DNA of 64,000 nucleotides from CAWAPS01 sp963783945 (GTDB lineage Bacteria; Actinomycetota; Acidimicrobiia; Acidimicrobiales; Palsa-688). This document shows, piece after piece, positions 26,376 to 34,749 of the stretch. The stretch is taken from positions 744,001-808,000 of the forward strand of contig CAWAPS010000019.1 of assembly GCA_963783945.1 (NCBI GenBank), given 5' to 3'. Position 1 is the stretch's first letter, and every line of letters starts with the position of its first letter. The notes under the pieces were generated by a model that saw only the letters and a list, made by a program, of their open reading frames with translations, had not been told where the DNA came from and did no database searches. Made by a program: the position numbers and the translations under genes.

Positions 26376-26430
26376 TCAACGACGGAAATAGATGGCACGG
26401 GGATTAAACCCCACCCCCAAAAGGTAGAGT

Positions 26431-26967
26431 TCAGACGGTGAAGCGTGCCGGGTCAATCGTCAATGGCAGCATGTACGACGTGTCTTCCTTGTCGCGACGT
26501 GCTGGCATGTAATCGGTGTCTCCTTCGAAACCAGTGGGGGCCCAGAACTCGTTGCGGATCTCGACCAGGCATATGCGCGCAGCAATGGCCCACCGACCCT
26601 CACGCCTCTCGAACCGGTCGATGTAACGCCCGCTGGCATTGGTATAGAGGGGCGGCACCTTGTTGAGACTGCGAAAGATGTAGTAGCTCTCCGTGTGGGC
26701 GGTATCGCCATCGATCTCACACCTATGATTGGTAATATGGTGCTGAGTGCGGTGCTGCTGGGTCGAATGGAGATTGAACACATAGTCAGCGAAGCCTTCC
26801 ACCGGCCCGACGAAGGCACCATGATCATCGATTGCCTCCGGGTGATATGCGGATAGCAGCATTTCGCGGTCTAGCCGGTCGATGCCCCGGCAGTAGCGCA
26901 TAATGCAGTCGAGGATCTCCTGACGGTCGCGCAGTTCGCGCACAAACTGTTCCACATCAACCTTCAT
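26431..26967 (-). CDS. SnoaL-like / NTF2-like protein
   Basis: 178 residues. RDRQEILDCIMRYCRGIDRLD is the first helix, followed by MLLSAYHPEAIDDHG, a pattern widespread in actinobacterial SnoaL_4-type proteins next to ring-oxygenase and SDR genes. The middle has HHITNHRCEIDGDTAH and the end GRWAIAARICLVEI. The start ATG has GGGAGGAG 5 nt upstream. The LLM gene at 27093-28364, encoded upstream on the same strand, may be co-transcribed with it across 125 nt. Confidence 0.88.
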   Translation of the reverse strand: MKVDVEQFVRELRDRQEILDCIMRYCRGIDRLDREMLLSAYHPEAIDDHGAFVGPVEGFADYVFNLHSTQQHRTQHHITNHRCEIDGDTAHTESYYIFRSLNKVPPLYTNASGRYIDRFERREGRWAIAARICLVEIRNEFWAPTGFEGDTDYMPARRDKEDTSYMLPLTIDPARFTV

Positions 26968-27092
26968 GACTTCTCCTCCCGTTGGAGCCCTACGGACAGT
27001 TGCGCGCCGAGCCCTCTCGACGGTGAGGACAGAAGAGGGGGCCGCACCGTAACTGTTATTTGCGTCGTGGCCGCTGTGGCGAGCGACCGGAC

Positions 27093-28364
27093 CTATTGCT
27101 TGCGCTCCCCCTCGACATACTTGCTGACGGCCTCGGCAATTGCTTGCACTCCGGGACCGAATATCTCCTCACGCTTGGCCACGGCCCAGTCATTGGACTG
27201 CTTGGCCGCTCTGAGGCGTTTCTTGAAGTGGGGAATGACTTCACGGGCGAAGAGCCGGTAGGAATGGAGAGTCGCCTCCCGACTGGCCCAGTCATGGGCG
27301 AGGAACAGAAACGTACCGAACCCGCCAGACTGTTCCAGGAGCCGTTCGATGTAGTCGATCGCATCCGCGCTCGAGCCTATGAGAACGTGTCCGCCGTCGA
27401 GGTAGGCCTCCACGTACTCTTCGGGTGTCTCAACCCCACCGTGGGTAAACTCTTCTCTCAACGCGAACAGCTTGTCGGGCATCACATGACCGAAGCTGTC
27501 GATCTGCGGCCCAGCGGTCTGAGGTGCTTGCCTTCCCAACGGCACAAAGCCGGCACCGGTCCCGAAATACTCCAGATATTGCCTGAGCCCGTAGGTGCAA
27601 TCCTTTATGGCCTGACGACGGCTGTCGGCCAGGTGCATGATCCCCATCACCCGCCAGTCCCTACGGTCGGGTTCTTTCGCCCCGCTCTTAGAAGCCTGCT
27701 CCTCGACAACGCTCCATGCCCGTCCGATAGACGCAAAACCTTCCTTCTCCGCCGACATCGAGAGCGACAGCAGCGAGACCCCGTGCTTACCCGCCACGCT
27801 GGGACCGGACGGCGAGGTCATTGCGGCGACTGCTACCTCGAGGTGGGGATAGGTGTAAGGCCGGACGTGCAGTTGGGCCTCACGCAAGGTAAACCAATCC
27901 GTCTGGCGCGTGACCGGTTCCTCGGTCCGGAAAAGGGCAAGAATCGCCTCGAGCGATTCTTCCATCATCCGGCGCTGATTGCGCGGGTCGATCCCCATGA
28001 CGTAGGCGTCGGTCGGCAGGGCGCCTGGCCCCACGCCGAACATGACGCGACCACGGGTGATGTGATCGAGCAGGACCATTCGGTCAGCCACCAGCCACGG
28101 ATGATGATAAGGAAGCGACACGACCCCTGTGCCAAGCTTGATATGACGGGTTCGCTCAGCCGCCGCGGCGATCATTATCTCCGGACACGGAATGATCTCG
28201 TAACCGCCGGAGTGGTGTTCGCCGACCCACGCCTCATCGAAGCCGAGTCGATCCAACTCGACTATTCGCTCGAGATCGTACTCAAACGCGAGGGTCGGGT
28301 CCTGGCCAACCGGATGGAACGGCGCGATAAACCCACCAAACCTTAAAGGCCACTCCGGGAGCAT
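27093..28364 (-). CDS. LLM-class monooxygenase, limonene-1,2-monooxygenase-like
   Basis: 423 residues. The N-terminus FGGFIAPFHPVG, followed by DLERIVELDRLGFDEAWVGE and HHSGGYEII, is very like the group annotated as limonene 1,2-monooxygenase or alkanal monooxygenase alpha-chain-like proteins. TGVVSLPYHHP and GRVMFGVGPGALPTDA complete the flavin-binding barrel. It differs clearly from the two shorter LLM proteins of the window. Expected reaction: FMNH2-dependent mono-oxygenation of a hydrophobic, perhaps terpenoid, substrate; a separate flavin reductase is needed and none is seen nearby. The SnoaL-like gene follows downstream. Confidence 0.9.
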   Translation of the reverse strand: MLPEWPLRFGGFIAPFHPVGQDPTLAFEYDLERIVELDRLGFDEAWVGEHHSGGYEIIPCPEIMIAAAAERTRHIKLGTGVVSLPYHHPWLVADRMVLLDHITRGRVMFGVGPGALPTDAYVMGIDPRNQRRMMEESLEAILALFRTEEPVTRQTDWFTLREAQLHVRPYTYPHLEVAVAAMTSPSGPSVAGKHGVSLLSLSMSAEKEGFASIGRAWSVVEEQASKSGAKEPDRRDWRVMGIMHLADSRRQAIKDCTYGLRQYLEYFGTGAGFVPLGRQAPQTAGPQIDSFGHVMPDKLFALREEFTHGGVETPEEYVEAYLDGGHVLIGSSADAIDYIERLLEQSGGFGTFLFLAHDWASREATLHSYRLFAREVIPHFKKRLRAAKQSNDWAVAKREEIFGPGVQAIAEAVSKYVEGERKQ

Positions 28365-28734
28365 GCATGCTGCCTATCACTGGTCACAAGCCGCTGTCAA
28401 GCCCGGCCACCGGATCCCACACGCGTCATCGATTACAAGACCGCTCCCCGAGTTTCGTCGCGCTCGGGGTTACTGACGCCGTTACTCGATCGCAAGACGG
28501 TATACTCCAAAGGTGGCGCAGCCGGTGGTGCCGAGCCACACCCCCCTGTGGCTCGGCGACCACCGCCGCCAACTCAAGGGGTCGGCCACCAGGTTGGGCA
28601 CGTCACCAATGGAGCTACGGCGCAAGGCCAATGCCGAGGGAATAGCTGAAGGGGTCAATCCGGTCGAGAGCCTGGGTTAAGTCATGTGGCCGGTTCGTCG
28701 CTGAGTCGTGTCCTGAGATCTTCGCGAGAAGCTG
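28365..28734. other. Intergenic region between LLM and P450 genes
   Basis: In 370 nt no established gene is found. It contains a strong TATACT box at 28501-28506 and a 55-codon frame (28513-28680) listed separately. The remaining sequence 28365-28500 holds nothing I recognise. Confidence 0.4.
28513..28680 (+). CDS. Possible small leaderless protein (55 aa)
   Basis: TATACT (28501-28506) is followed after 6 nt by GTG 28513 and a 55-codon frame ending TAA. The product is Arg-rich with an amphipathic-looking stretch (PMELRRKANAEGIAEG). The box-to-start geometry is the same as at other leaderless genes of this window. No family is recognised. It lies on the strand opposite its neighbours, in a gap without other genes. 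It may be a small real gene or a remnant. Confidence 0.35.
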   Translation: MAQPVVPSHTPLWLGDHRRQLKGSATRLGTSPMELRRKANAEGIAEGVNPVESLG

Positions 28735-29952
28735 TCACCGCGGCGCTGTGCCGTCCGATGCGAAGACGAGCGGAAGTTGATTGATCTGTCGAAGCATCGG
28801 GGTGAAATCCAGTTCCGTGCCCGAAGGGATCGAGTACTCCGGAATCCGTCGATGCCATTCGCCGAGCGCAATGCGCAGCTCTAGCCGGGCCAGATGCGAC
28901 CCAAGACAGCGGTGGACACCCCCGCCGAACGCAAGATGAGGGTTCGGTCGCCTACCGAGATCAACGACGTCCGCTCGCTCCGTCAGCCAGCTATCTGTGT
29001 TCGCCGCCCCGAACGCCAATCCGACCCAGGTACCTTTCGGAATCGGACACCCACCTACCTCTATATCAGTCGTCGTCACCCGGGAGGTTCCCACCACCGG
29101 TGTCTCCCATCGCAGGAGCTCCTCTATGGCAGAAGGGATGAGATCGGGGTCAGCCACGATCGCCTTGCGGGCCTCAGAATGCTGAGCGAGGTACGCCAGG
29201 TCCAGGCACAATGTATTCGTTACAGTGTCCAGGCCGGCCGTCATGATAAGAAAACAAATCCCGAGAATACCGTCGTCGGACACCTTCTCGCCGTCGATCT
29301 CGCTGTCGAGTAGCCAGCTAATAAGATCGCCCCCACGCCGTCGTTTCCGCTCGGCGAGAAGGGACTCGAAATATTCATCTGCCTTCGACGCCCAAGCCTT
29401 CTGATTCGCGATTTCCTCCTCGTATGTCGCGCCATGCGGATGCAACACACCGTTCTTCATCTCTAAGAAATCATCCATATCAGACAGTGGCCAACCGACC
29501 AAATTGAGAAAGACGGTGGACGGTAGCGGGATCGCAAACTCCTCCTTGAAATCGCACGAACCACGATCCTGGAAGTTGTCCATGAGCTGGTTGGTGATAG
29601 CCTTGATTGAAGGCTCCAACTTCGTTACCTCTCGTGGCGCGAACATCGGCTCCAGCAGTTTGCGATATCGCGTGTGTTCCGGCGGGTCGATCGACTCGGG
29701 AATCAAGGGCCGCTTCTGTCCAATGTCAGCCAAGCCGACGGACGAGTATATCTCGGGATGCCTCAGTGCAAACTGAATGTCCTGGCGTTGAACGAGATGC
29801 AGTCTGACCGAGTCCGAGGGGTGTAGGGGCGTAACAGGAACTACCGGTCCGGCCGCCCGTAGCCGGCGCCAGAATGGCTGCGGCGCGTTCAGGTTCGCTT
29901 GATCGAGAAACTCAACGGAGTCAATCGTCGGTGCTGCTGACCCGTCACTCAC
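28735..29952 (-). CDS. Cytochrome P450
   Basis: 405 residues. The I-helix is TAGLDTVTN (Val instead of the second Thr), ExxR is EELLR, and the heme loop FGGGVHRCLGSHLAR has Cys at residue 349. The sequence PLIPESIDPPEHTRYRKLLEPMFAP is typical of CYP families involved in steroid and terpenoid oxidation in actinobacteria. GTG 29952 is favoured by GAGGAG 6 nt upstream. It is closely similar to the P450 at 41470-42675 (PEIYSS, RPLIP, FGGGVHRCLGSHLARLELR), so the two are paralogs. No redox partner gene is adjacent. Confidence 0.95.
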   Translation of the reverse strand: MSDGSAAPTIDSVEFLDQANLNAPQPFWRRLRAAGPVVPVTPLHPSDSVRLHLVQRQDIQFALRHPEIYSSVGLADIGQKRPLIPESIDPPEHTRYRKLLEPMFAPREVTKLEPSIKAITNQLMDNFQDRGSCDFKEEFAIPLPSTVFLNLVGWPLSDMDDFLEMKNGVLHPHGATYEEEIANQKAWASKADEYFESLLAERKRRRGGDLISWLLDSEIDGEKVSDDGILGICFLIMTAGLDTVTNTLCLDLAYLAQHSEARKAIVADPDLIPSAIEELLRWETPVVGTSRVTTTDIEVGGCPIPKGTWVGLAFGAANTDSWLTERADVVDLGRRPNPHLAFGGGVHRCLGSHLARLELRIALGEWHRRIPEYSIPSGTELDFTPMLRQINQLPLVFASDGTAPR

Positions 29953-29974
29953 AATCACTCCTCTTCGATATCCT

Positions 29975-30085
29975 TTACCGGTCCTGGGCGACGACCACGA
30001 GCACATCAACCAGGTCGACCATGCGTCGGGCGAACACGAAACCAGTTCCGCGCCCCGCGCCGGTTACGATTCCGACAGTTGCCAT
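29975..30085 (-). pseudogene. N-terminal remnant of an SDR gene
   Basis: From ATG 30085 the frame encodes MATVGIVTGAGRGTGF, then VFARRMVDLVDVLVVV and ends after 36 residues at TAA. This is exactly the first beta-alpha-beta unit of a classical SDR with its TGAGRGxG loop. Nothing of the remaining ~200 residues follows; instead the P450 gene begins 22 nt downstream. It is too short for an enzyme and is best read as a gene fossil left by a deletion. Confidence 0.6.
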
Positions 30086-30140
30086 CCGCTCCGGATCCGC
30101 TCGGACCCCGCGCCGGGGTCCTGCCACCGCCATCGGGCGA

Positions 30141-31079
30141 TCATCCGGGAGCTGCGCTCTCGGTCGAGCCGAGGAAGTCCGTGATCAGCCCGGCCAGCGC
30201 AAGGGGGCGGTCGCTTTGGACGGAGTGCCCCGCCCCCTCGACCATTTCGACCCTCGTCGCTGGATGCCGGTCGAGAAATTCCGCCACGTCGTCGTCGTGC
30301 ACGAACATGGAGCGTCCGCCGCGCACGAGCATGACGGGGGCACTGATCGCCGAGACGTCGTCCCAGAGCGAAGCGTAGTGGTGGGGTACGGCGCCGCCCC
30401 TTCCAAGGTCGTAGCGCCATTCCCACTTGCCGTCCTCCCGCCGCCGGGAGTTGTGCAGCACTCCGGGTCGCAACGTCTCGATCGGCCTTTCGGGCGCGGC
30501 CGCGGCCGTGACTCGGAGCATGGCGTCGAAGGAGGGGTAACTCTGTGGTCCGCCCACGAGCGCCGTGGTGCCGCGCTGAGCGGGCGTCATCTTCGGCGTT
30601 CGGGCGAGGACGCCCGGGGTCACGTCCACGATAACTGCGCGCGAGACGAGGTCCGGGCGCTCGGCGGCGAGAGTGATGCAGGTGAGGCCGCCGAGCGACA
30701 TCCCGACGACGGCCTCAGCACGCGGCGCCAGCTCGTCGATCGCGGCAGCAACCGCCTTGGCGTTGGCGGGCGGGTTGTAATCGCGGTCTTCCCGGCGGTC
30801 GGAATGGCCGTGACCGGGCAGGTCGATCGCGACCAGCGGGACGCCGAGCGCCAGAGCGACCGAGTCCCAGGTGTGGGCGTTCTGCCCCCCTCCGTGCAGC
30901 AGCACGAGCTCAGGATCGTCTGAACCCCACACCAGCGCGCTGACGTTCTGGCCGCTCCCGACGTCGACGGCACGGCGTTCGACGACCGGTTGGCCCTGCC
31001 AGGGAATCCCTTCGTAGTCGGCATAGATCTTGAACATGCCGAACTCGTCGTAGTGCGCCGCCAATTCTTCGTCGTCCAT
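30141..31079 (-). CDS. Alpha/beta hydrolase
   Basis: About 312 residues. VLLHGGGQNAHTWD is the oxyanion region, AIDLPGHGHSD the second strand loop, VVGMSLGG the nucleophile elbow (Ser), MLVRGGRSMFVHDDD contains the acid-loop region, and GAGHSVQSDRP carries the catalytic His. This is the standard family of esterases, epoxide hydrolases and C-C hydrolases; the reaction is not determined. ATG 31079 has GGTGAG just upstream; ATG 31091 four codons earlier is an alternative. An amidohydrolase gene lies upstream on the same strand about 220 nt away. Confidence 0.92.
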   Translation of the reverse strand: MDDEELAAHYDEFGMFKIYADYEGIPWQGQPVVERRAVDVGSGQNVSALVWGSDDPELVLLHGGGQNAHTWDSVALALGVPLVAIDLPGHGHSDRREDRDYNPPANAKAVAAAIDELAPRAEAVVGMSLGGLTCITLAAERPDLVSRAVIVDVTPGVLARTPKMTPAQRGTTALVGGPQSYPSFDAMLRVTAAAAPERPIETLRPGVLHNSRRREDGKWEWRYDLGRGGAVPHHYASLWDDVSAISAPVMLVRGGRSMFVHDDDVAEFLDRHPATRVEMVEGAGHSVQSDRPLALAGLITDFLGSTESAAPG

Positions 31080-31301
31080 AGCACTCACCATCCCTCGAGC
31101 CGCTGACCTACGTTAACGCCCTCTGTTGCGAGCGCGGTAACCAACTCAGCCGAGATCCAGATCTCGCTCTGCACCTCAGTGGTGTGCTCACGACCGTCAG
31201 CGGAGGGCGTCTCAGCCTCGCGTCGAAGTCCCCAAACGACGGCGGCACCCCTAGCTGCTCGAGGAAGGCGCCCTGCCTGATGCGATAGGACACGCAGGCT
31301 C

Positions 31302-32468
31302 TCAGTCAGCCGGTGGGGCGGGAACGTGTGGAAATAACTCCATGAAGGCGCCGATCCGCATCCGGTGGCTGACGTCGGCCGGGACATTGTCGAAGAGTTC
31401 ATGCAGCGTCCTCTGCGAATGACCGAACGTGCCCTCAAAGTGCGGGTAGTCCCATCCCCACATCACGTTCTTCCACCCCATGGCGATGTTCGCCTGCACG
31501 GCTGAGCGATCGTGCTGGAACGAAGCGTATACCTGCTCGTATACATACTGGCTCGGCAGCTTGGACAGGCGCGGCCGCACTGCCGCGCCGTGTTGGCGGT
31601 AGGCCTCGTCCATCCGGTCTGCCAGGAACGGTCCCCAAGTCGCGCCGCCCTCAGACACCAGTACGCGAAGTTCGGGGTGGCGGTCCAACGCACCGCAGGC
31701 GATGAGCTGGGTCACGGCCCGCTGGCCACCGAAGGTGTTCTCGGTGTAGTTGAGTACGGCGCCACCGCGGCCACGGTGGTAGAGGCCGGGTCGGCCTTTG
31801 GGGTCCGGCGACTCGTCGGACCCGCCGATGTGAATACCGATGACCATGCCGTTCTCGGCGAAGGCCGCCCACATCGGGTCCCACTCGGGATCCTGCCAAG
31901 GTGGCCGCCCGCGCGGTGGCGCCGGCGGGATGTAGCCGAGCTTGAAGCCCACCGCCGATGCCCGGCTGATCTCGGCCGCCGCGTCACTGACATCGAGCAT
32001 CGGGATGGTGGCAGCCACCACATACCGCGGCGAATGGTTCTGGAAGTCCAGAAAAAAGTCGTTACAGATCCTCGCGCCTTCTTTGACGACCTCGGGAGTC
32101 CGGATCCGAAACGACCATTGGCCAAGCGACGGATATATAGCCTCGGCCCAGACGCCCTCCTGGTCCAGGTCCTTCAGCCGCAGTTCCGGATCCAGCGCCC
32201 CGGGCGCTCGCTCCTGGACATCCTCTTCCTCCCCGAGCGGACGGGCCTGAATGCTGGCCAGCTGCTCCGCTGTCAATGGCTTCGGAATGGGCCATTCGAA
32301 CGATTGGCCGTCGACCGTAACGACTTCGACCCCGCGCGCCTCGTCGCGAACGGTCCTCGGCATCCGGTCGCGCAGATGCGTGGGCATCTTGTCCCAAAGG
32401 TCCGGCGGCTCCATGTAGTGCGAATCACCGGAATTGGCCCAGATCTTGATGCGCTCAGAATCGCTCAA
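31302..32468 (-). CDS. Amidohydrolase family (amidohydrolase_2) protein
   Basis: About 388 residues. WANSGDSHYMEPPDLW provides the N-terminal D-x-H metal motif, VIGIHIGGS a further His, and WGWDYPHFEGTF the terminal Asp in its usual WxxDYPH context. TTG 32468 is chosen because GGGAGG lies 9 nt upstream and the conserved first strand starts a few residues later; much longer upstream starts have no homology. It is distantly related to the enzyme at 5800-6915. Likely reactions are hydrolysis or decarboxylation of a cyclic or aromatic acid. The 3' neighbour on the same strand is an alpha/beta hydrolase. Confidence 0.9.
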   Translation of the reverse strand: MSDSERIKIWANSGDSHYMEPPDLWDKMPTHLRDRMPRTVRDEARGVEVVTVDGQSFEWPIPKPLTAEQLASIQARPLGEEEDVQERAPGALDPELRLKDLDQEGVWAEAIYPSLGQWSFRIRTPEVVKEGARICNDFFLDFQNHSPRYVVAATIPMLDVSDAAAEISRASAVGFKLGYIPPAPPRGRPPWQDPEWDPMWAAFAENGMVIGIHIGGSDESPDPKGRPGLYHRGRGGAVLNYTENTFGGQRAVTQLIACGALDRHPELRVLVSEGGATWGPFLADRMDEAYRQHGAAVRPRLSKLPSQYVYEQVYASFQHDRSAVQANIAMGWKNVMWGWDYPHFEGTFGHSQRTLHELFDNVPADVSHRMRIGAFMELFPHVPAPPAD

Positions 32469-32810
32469 CTGTCGACGCCTCCCGTCGCTCGGTGCCTCGT
32501 TTACCAGGCTCTGACTCAGTAACCCACGTGGAGATGCCCAGCTCAAATCGGCACCCCAAGTATTGCACCTCAACCGATCGCCCGGTGGGCTCTTGCTTCG
32601 AATGTCTCTGCGCACGCCTGGCCGACCCGAGGTGATAGCCGCGTCAACCCCGCCACAGCCACCAGCTTTTCCATCCCCGTTCCCGGTAGCCCACGCTCGA
32701 TTTCCCCCTTGCCGGCCATAGCCGAGCACTTATCCTCGCCGCGACAACTAGCGAACGCGGAATAGCCAGGACGCACAATTCACGTCGCGCTTGTCAGGTA
32801 AACAACTTAA
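32469..32810. other. Intergenic region upstream of the amidohydrolase
   Basis: These 342 nt separate the start of the amidohydrolase (minus strand) from the broken GntR-type gene (plus strand). In its normal position a GntR regulator would control this divergent pair. I see no convincing palindromic operator and no gene. Confidence 0.35.
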
Positions 32811-33073
32811 ATGTCAGCCAGAGGCCCCGTCCAGCAGGCTACTATCCTGGTCGTGGACTTTCGCCCCGTTGGCCGCCGCTCGGTGGTCCAAGACGTGGCC
32901 GATCAACTGCGGGACGCAGTGGTGGCGACGGTGGTTCGGTCCAGCTAGTTCCGAGCGAAGCCGAGCTCTCTAGCGCCCTAATGGTGAGCCGGCCCACCGT
33001 GCGTGAAGCAATCCGGATCCTGGAAACAGAGGGTGGTGGGAGCCCGGCTGCCGTCAGATTGCGCGCCGCTTAG
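32811..33073 (+). pseudogene. Frameshifted, truncated GntR/FadR-family regulator
   Basis: From ATG 32811 the frame gives RRSVVQDVADQLRDAVVAT and then stops (TAG). In the next frame the helix-turn-helix continues as LVPSEAELSSALMVS and RPTVREAIRILETEGG, the signature of GntR-family winged helices (PSExxLaxxlgVSRxtVReAl). It then drifts and ends at TAG 33071-33073. The effector-binding FCD or UTRA domain is absent. At least one frameshift and a 3' deletion occurred. The regulator formerly encoded here may have controlled the adjacent CMD-SDR-molybdenum-hydroxylase operon or the divergent amidohydrolase. Confidence 0.7.
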
Positions 33074-33202
33074 ATTGCTTACCTCTTTGATCGAGGGCCC
33101 TATAACCGGCAGTAGGGCAGAAAGCACTCTCGACAAGCACAGTCAACCGTCTTAAGCTTCGTGCCCATAGCTCAACCCACACGCGAACGCAGAGGGGAAA
33201 CT

Positions 33203-33976
33203 ATGAGCGAGGCATCTGCACAGTTGTTCCGGGATGTGATGACCGTCGAACCGCCAAACGTCCAGACGCCATTCGAGGAAGCGACAATGACGTTCGTATT
33301 CGGGGAGGTGTGGGCCCGGCCCGGGCTGACACGCCGGGAGCGACGTTTGGTGACCCTGCCTTGTGTCGCCGCCGCTGACGCCCAACAGCCGATCGAGGAC
33401 CATGTCTACGCCGCCCTCAACAGCGGTGACCTCAACGTCGACGAGCTGCTCGAGCTGGTCCTTCACTTCGCCGTTTACTGCGGATGGCCCAAGGCATCCA
33501 ACCTCGAGGGCCACGTCCGGCGCCAATGGGTGCGGGTGCAGACCGAGCGGGGCCAGGAGCCGGCGCCGCTCGAGCCGCTGCCCAACGCCACGCTCGGTCT
33601 GGCCGACTGGGATGCTCGCATAGCCCGGGGGAAGAAGGAGTTCGAGGATGTCAACCTGGTGTCGGCGCCGGGTCAAGAGACGCCCTACCAGCACGCCGGG
33701 ATCCTCAACTTTGTTTTCGGCCACGTGTGGATGCGCCCCCATCTCGACCGGCGGGCCCGCCGGTTCGTGACCATCCCCTGTGTCGGACTGGACGACGCCC
33801 CCATGCCCATCCTCTCCCACGTGGGTTCGGCACTGAAGTCCGGCGATATCACCAAACCAGAGATGGACGAGGCGATCCTCCAGTTCTCCGCCTATTACGG
33901 CTTCGCCAAGGGCGAGGTCCTCCAAACCGTCGCCGATCAGGCGTGGGCCAGCATGCTCGAAGAAGCGGCGCAGTGA
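33203..33976 (+). CDS. Tandem carboxymuconolactone decarboxylase (CMD) domain protein
   Basis: 257 residues with two CMD units. The first (~25-110) has FVFGEVWARPGLTRRERRLV and CVAAADAQQPI; the second (~155-245) has FVFGHVWMRPHLDRRARRFV and CVGLDDAPMPI. Neither has the CxxC pair of AhpD peroxidases, so it belongs to the gamma-carboxymuconolactone-decarboxylase-like group. ATG 33203 follows GAGGGGAAA by 3-4 nt. The stop overlaps the next gene as GTGA, and the following four genes overlap in the same way, so this is the first gene of a five-gene operon. A role in ring-cleavage product metabolism is plausible but inferred. Confidence 0.88.
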   Translation: MSEASAQLFRDVMTVEPPNVQTPFEEATMTFVFGEVWARPGLTRRERRLVTLPCVAAADAQQPIEDHVYAALNSGDLNVDELLELVLHFAVYCGWPKASNLEGHVRRQWVRVQTERGQEPAPLEPLPNATLGLADWDARIARGKKEFEDVNLVSAPGQETPYQHAGILNFVFGHVWMRPHLDRRARRFVTIPCVGLDDAPMPILSHVGSALKSGDITKPEMDEAILQFSAYYGFAKGEVLQTVADQAWASMLEEAAQ

Positions 33977-34749
33977 GCACAACCCTCGAGCGGATGCGCA
34001 TCGACGGCAAGGTCGCCATCGTGACCGGCGGCGCCGGCGCCATCGGTCGGATCTACGGCCGCGCCCTCGCTGAGGCCGGGGCCACGGTGGTCCTCGCCGA
34101 CTTACGCGGCGACGCCGCCACCAAGGCGGCTGACGCCCTCGCCGGCGACGGTCTCTCCGCCATTGGAGTCGAGGTCGACATCACCGACCGGTACTCCACC
34201 GATGCCCTGGTGGCGTCGTTGGTCGACGCTTTCGGTGGAGTCGACATACTCGTGAACAACGCAGCACTGATGGCCGAAATTCCCCAGGTCGAGCTCTTCG
34301 AGGTCCCCGACGAGTGGTTCGACCGGGTCATGCGCGTCAACGTGCTCGGCGCCCTCCACTGCATTGGCTCGGTCCGCCACACGATGATCGAGCGCGGCGG
34401 CGGTCGCATCATCAACCAGGTGTCCGCGGGCGCCTTCATGGGTGGCGGTCTCTACAATATGAGCAAGATCGCTCTGGTCAACCTGACCGCAGGCATGGCT
34501 CGCACCCTGGGCCCGCACGGGATCAATGTGAATGCCATCGCCCCAGGCCTGGTGATCAACGAGCCCGGGTTCCGCAGCCTGGCCGAGGAGTCGCCGGTGC
34601 GTGCCGCCATCGCTGCCACGATCCCGGGCAAGAAGATGGCCCCGGCCGAGGACCTCCTCGGCACGCTGCTGCTGCTCGCCTCCCCCGCGGGCGAGTGGAT
34701 CAACGGCCAGACCGTCAGCGTCGACGGCGGGTGGATCGTCCGCTTGTGA
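33973..34749 (+). CDS. SDR family oxidoreductase
   Basis: 258 residues. TGGAGAIGRIY is the cofactor loop, VLADLR ends strand 2 (Asp suggests NAD), and NNAALMAE, NQVSAGAF and YNMSKIA provide the active-site Asn, Ser, Tyr and Lys. INGQTVSVDGGW closes the fold. GTG 33973 overlaps the upstream stop (GTGA) and the gene itself overlaps the next start (GTGA), so it is tightly coupled within the CMD/molybdenum-hydroxylase operon. It probably oxidises the alcohol that precedes or follows the molybdenum-dependent hydroxylation. Confidence 0.92.
   Translation: MSTTLERMRIDGKVAIVTGGAGAIGRIYGRALAEAGATVVLADLRGDAATKAADALAGDGLSAIGVEVDITDRYSTDALVASLVDAFGGVDILVNNAALMAEIPQVELFEVPDEWFDRVMRVNVLGALHCIGSVRHTMIERGGGRIINQVSAGAFMGGGLYNMSKIALVNLTAGMARTLGPHGINVNAIAPGLVINEPGFRSLAEESPVRAAIAATIPGKKMAPAEDLLGTLLLLASPAGEWINGQTVSVDGGWIVRL

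Noticed and set aside
26365..26412. Terminator from the inverted repeat CCGTGCC/GGCACGG and GGGG-ATTAAA-CCCC
   Set aside because: The loop is 22 nt, the second stem is only 4 bp and there is no T-run, so it is too weak to annotate as a terminator.
29874..30923. A 349-codon open frame on the plus strand
   Set aside because: It is antisense to the alpha/beta hydrolase and to the SDR remnant, with no recognisable domain and a composition typical of shadow frames in GC-rich DNA.
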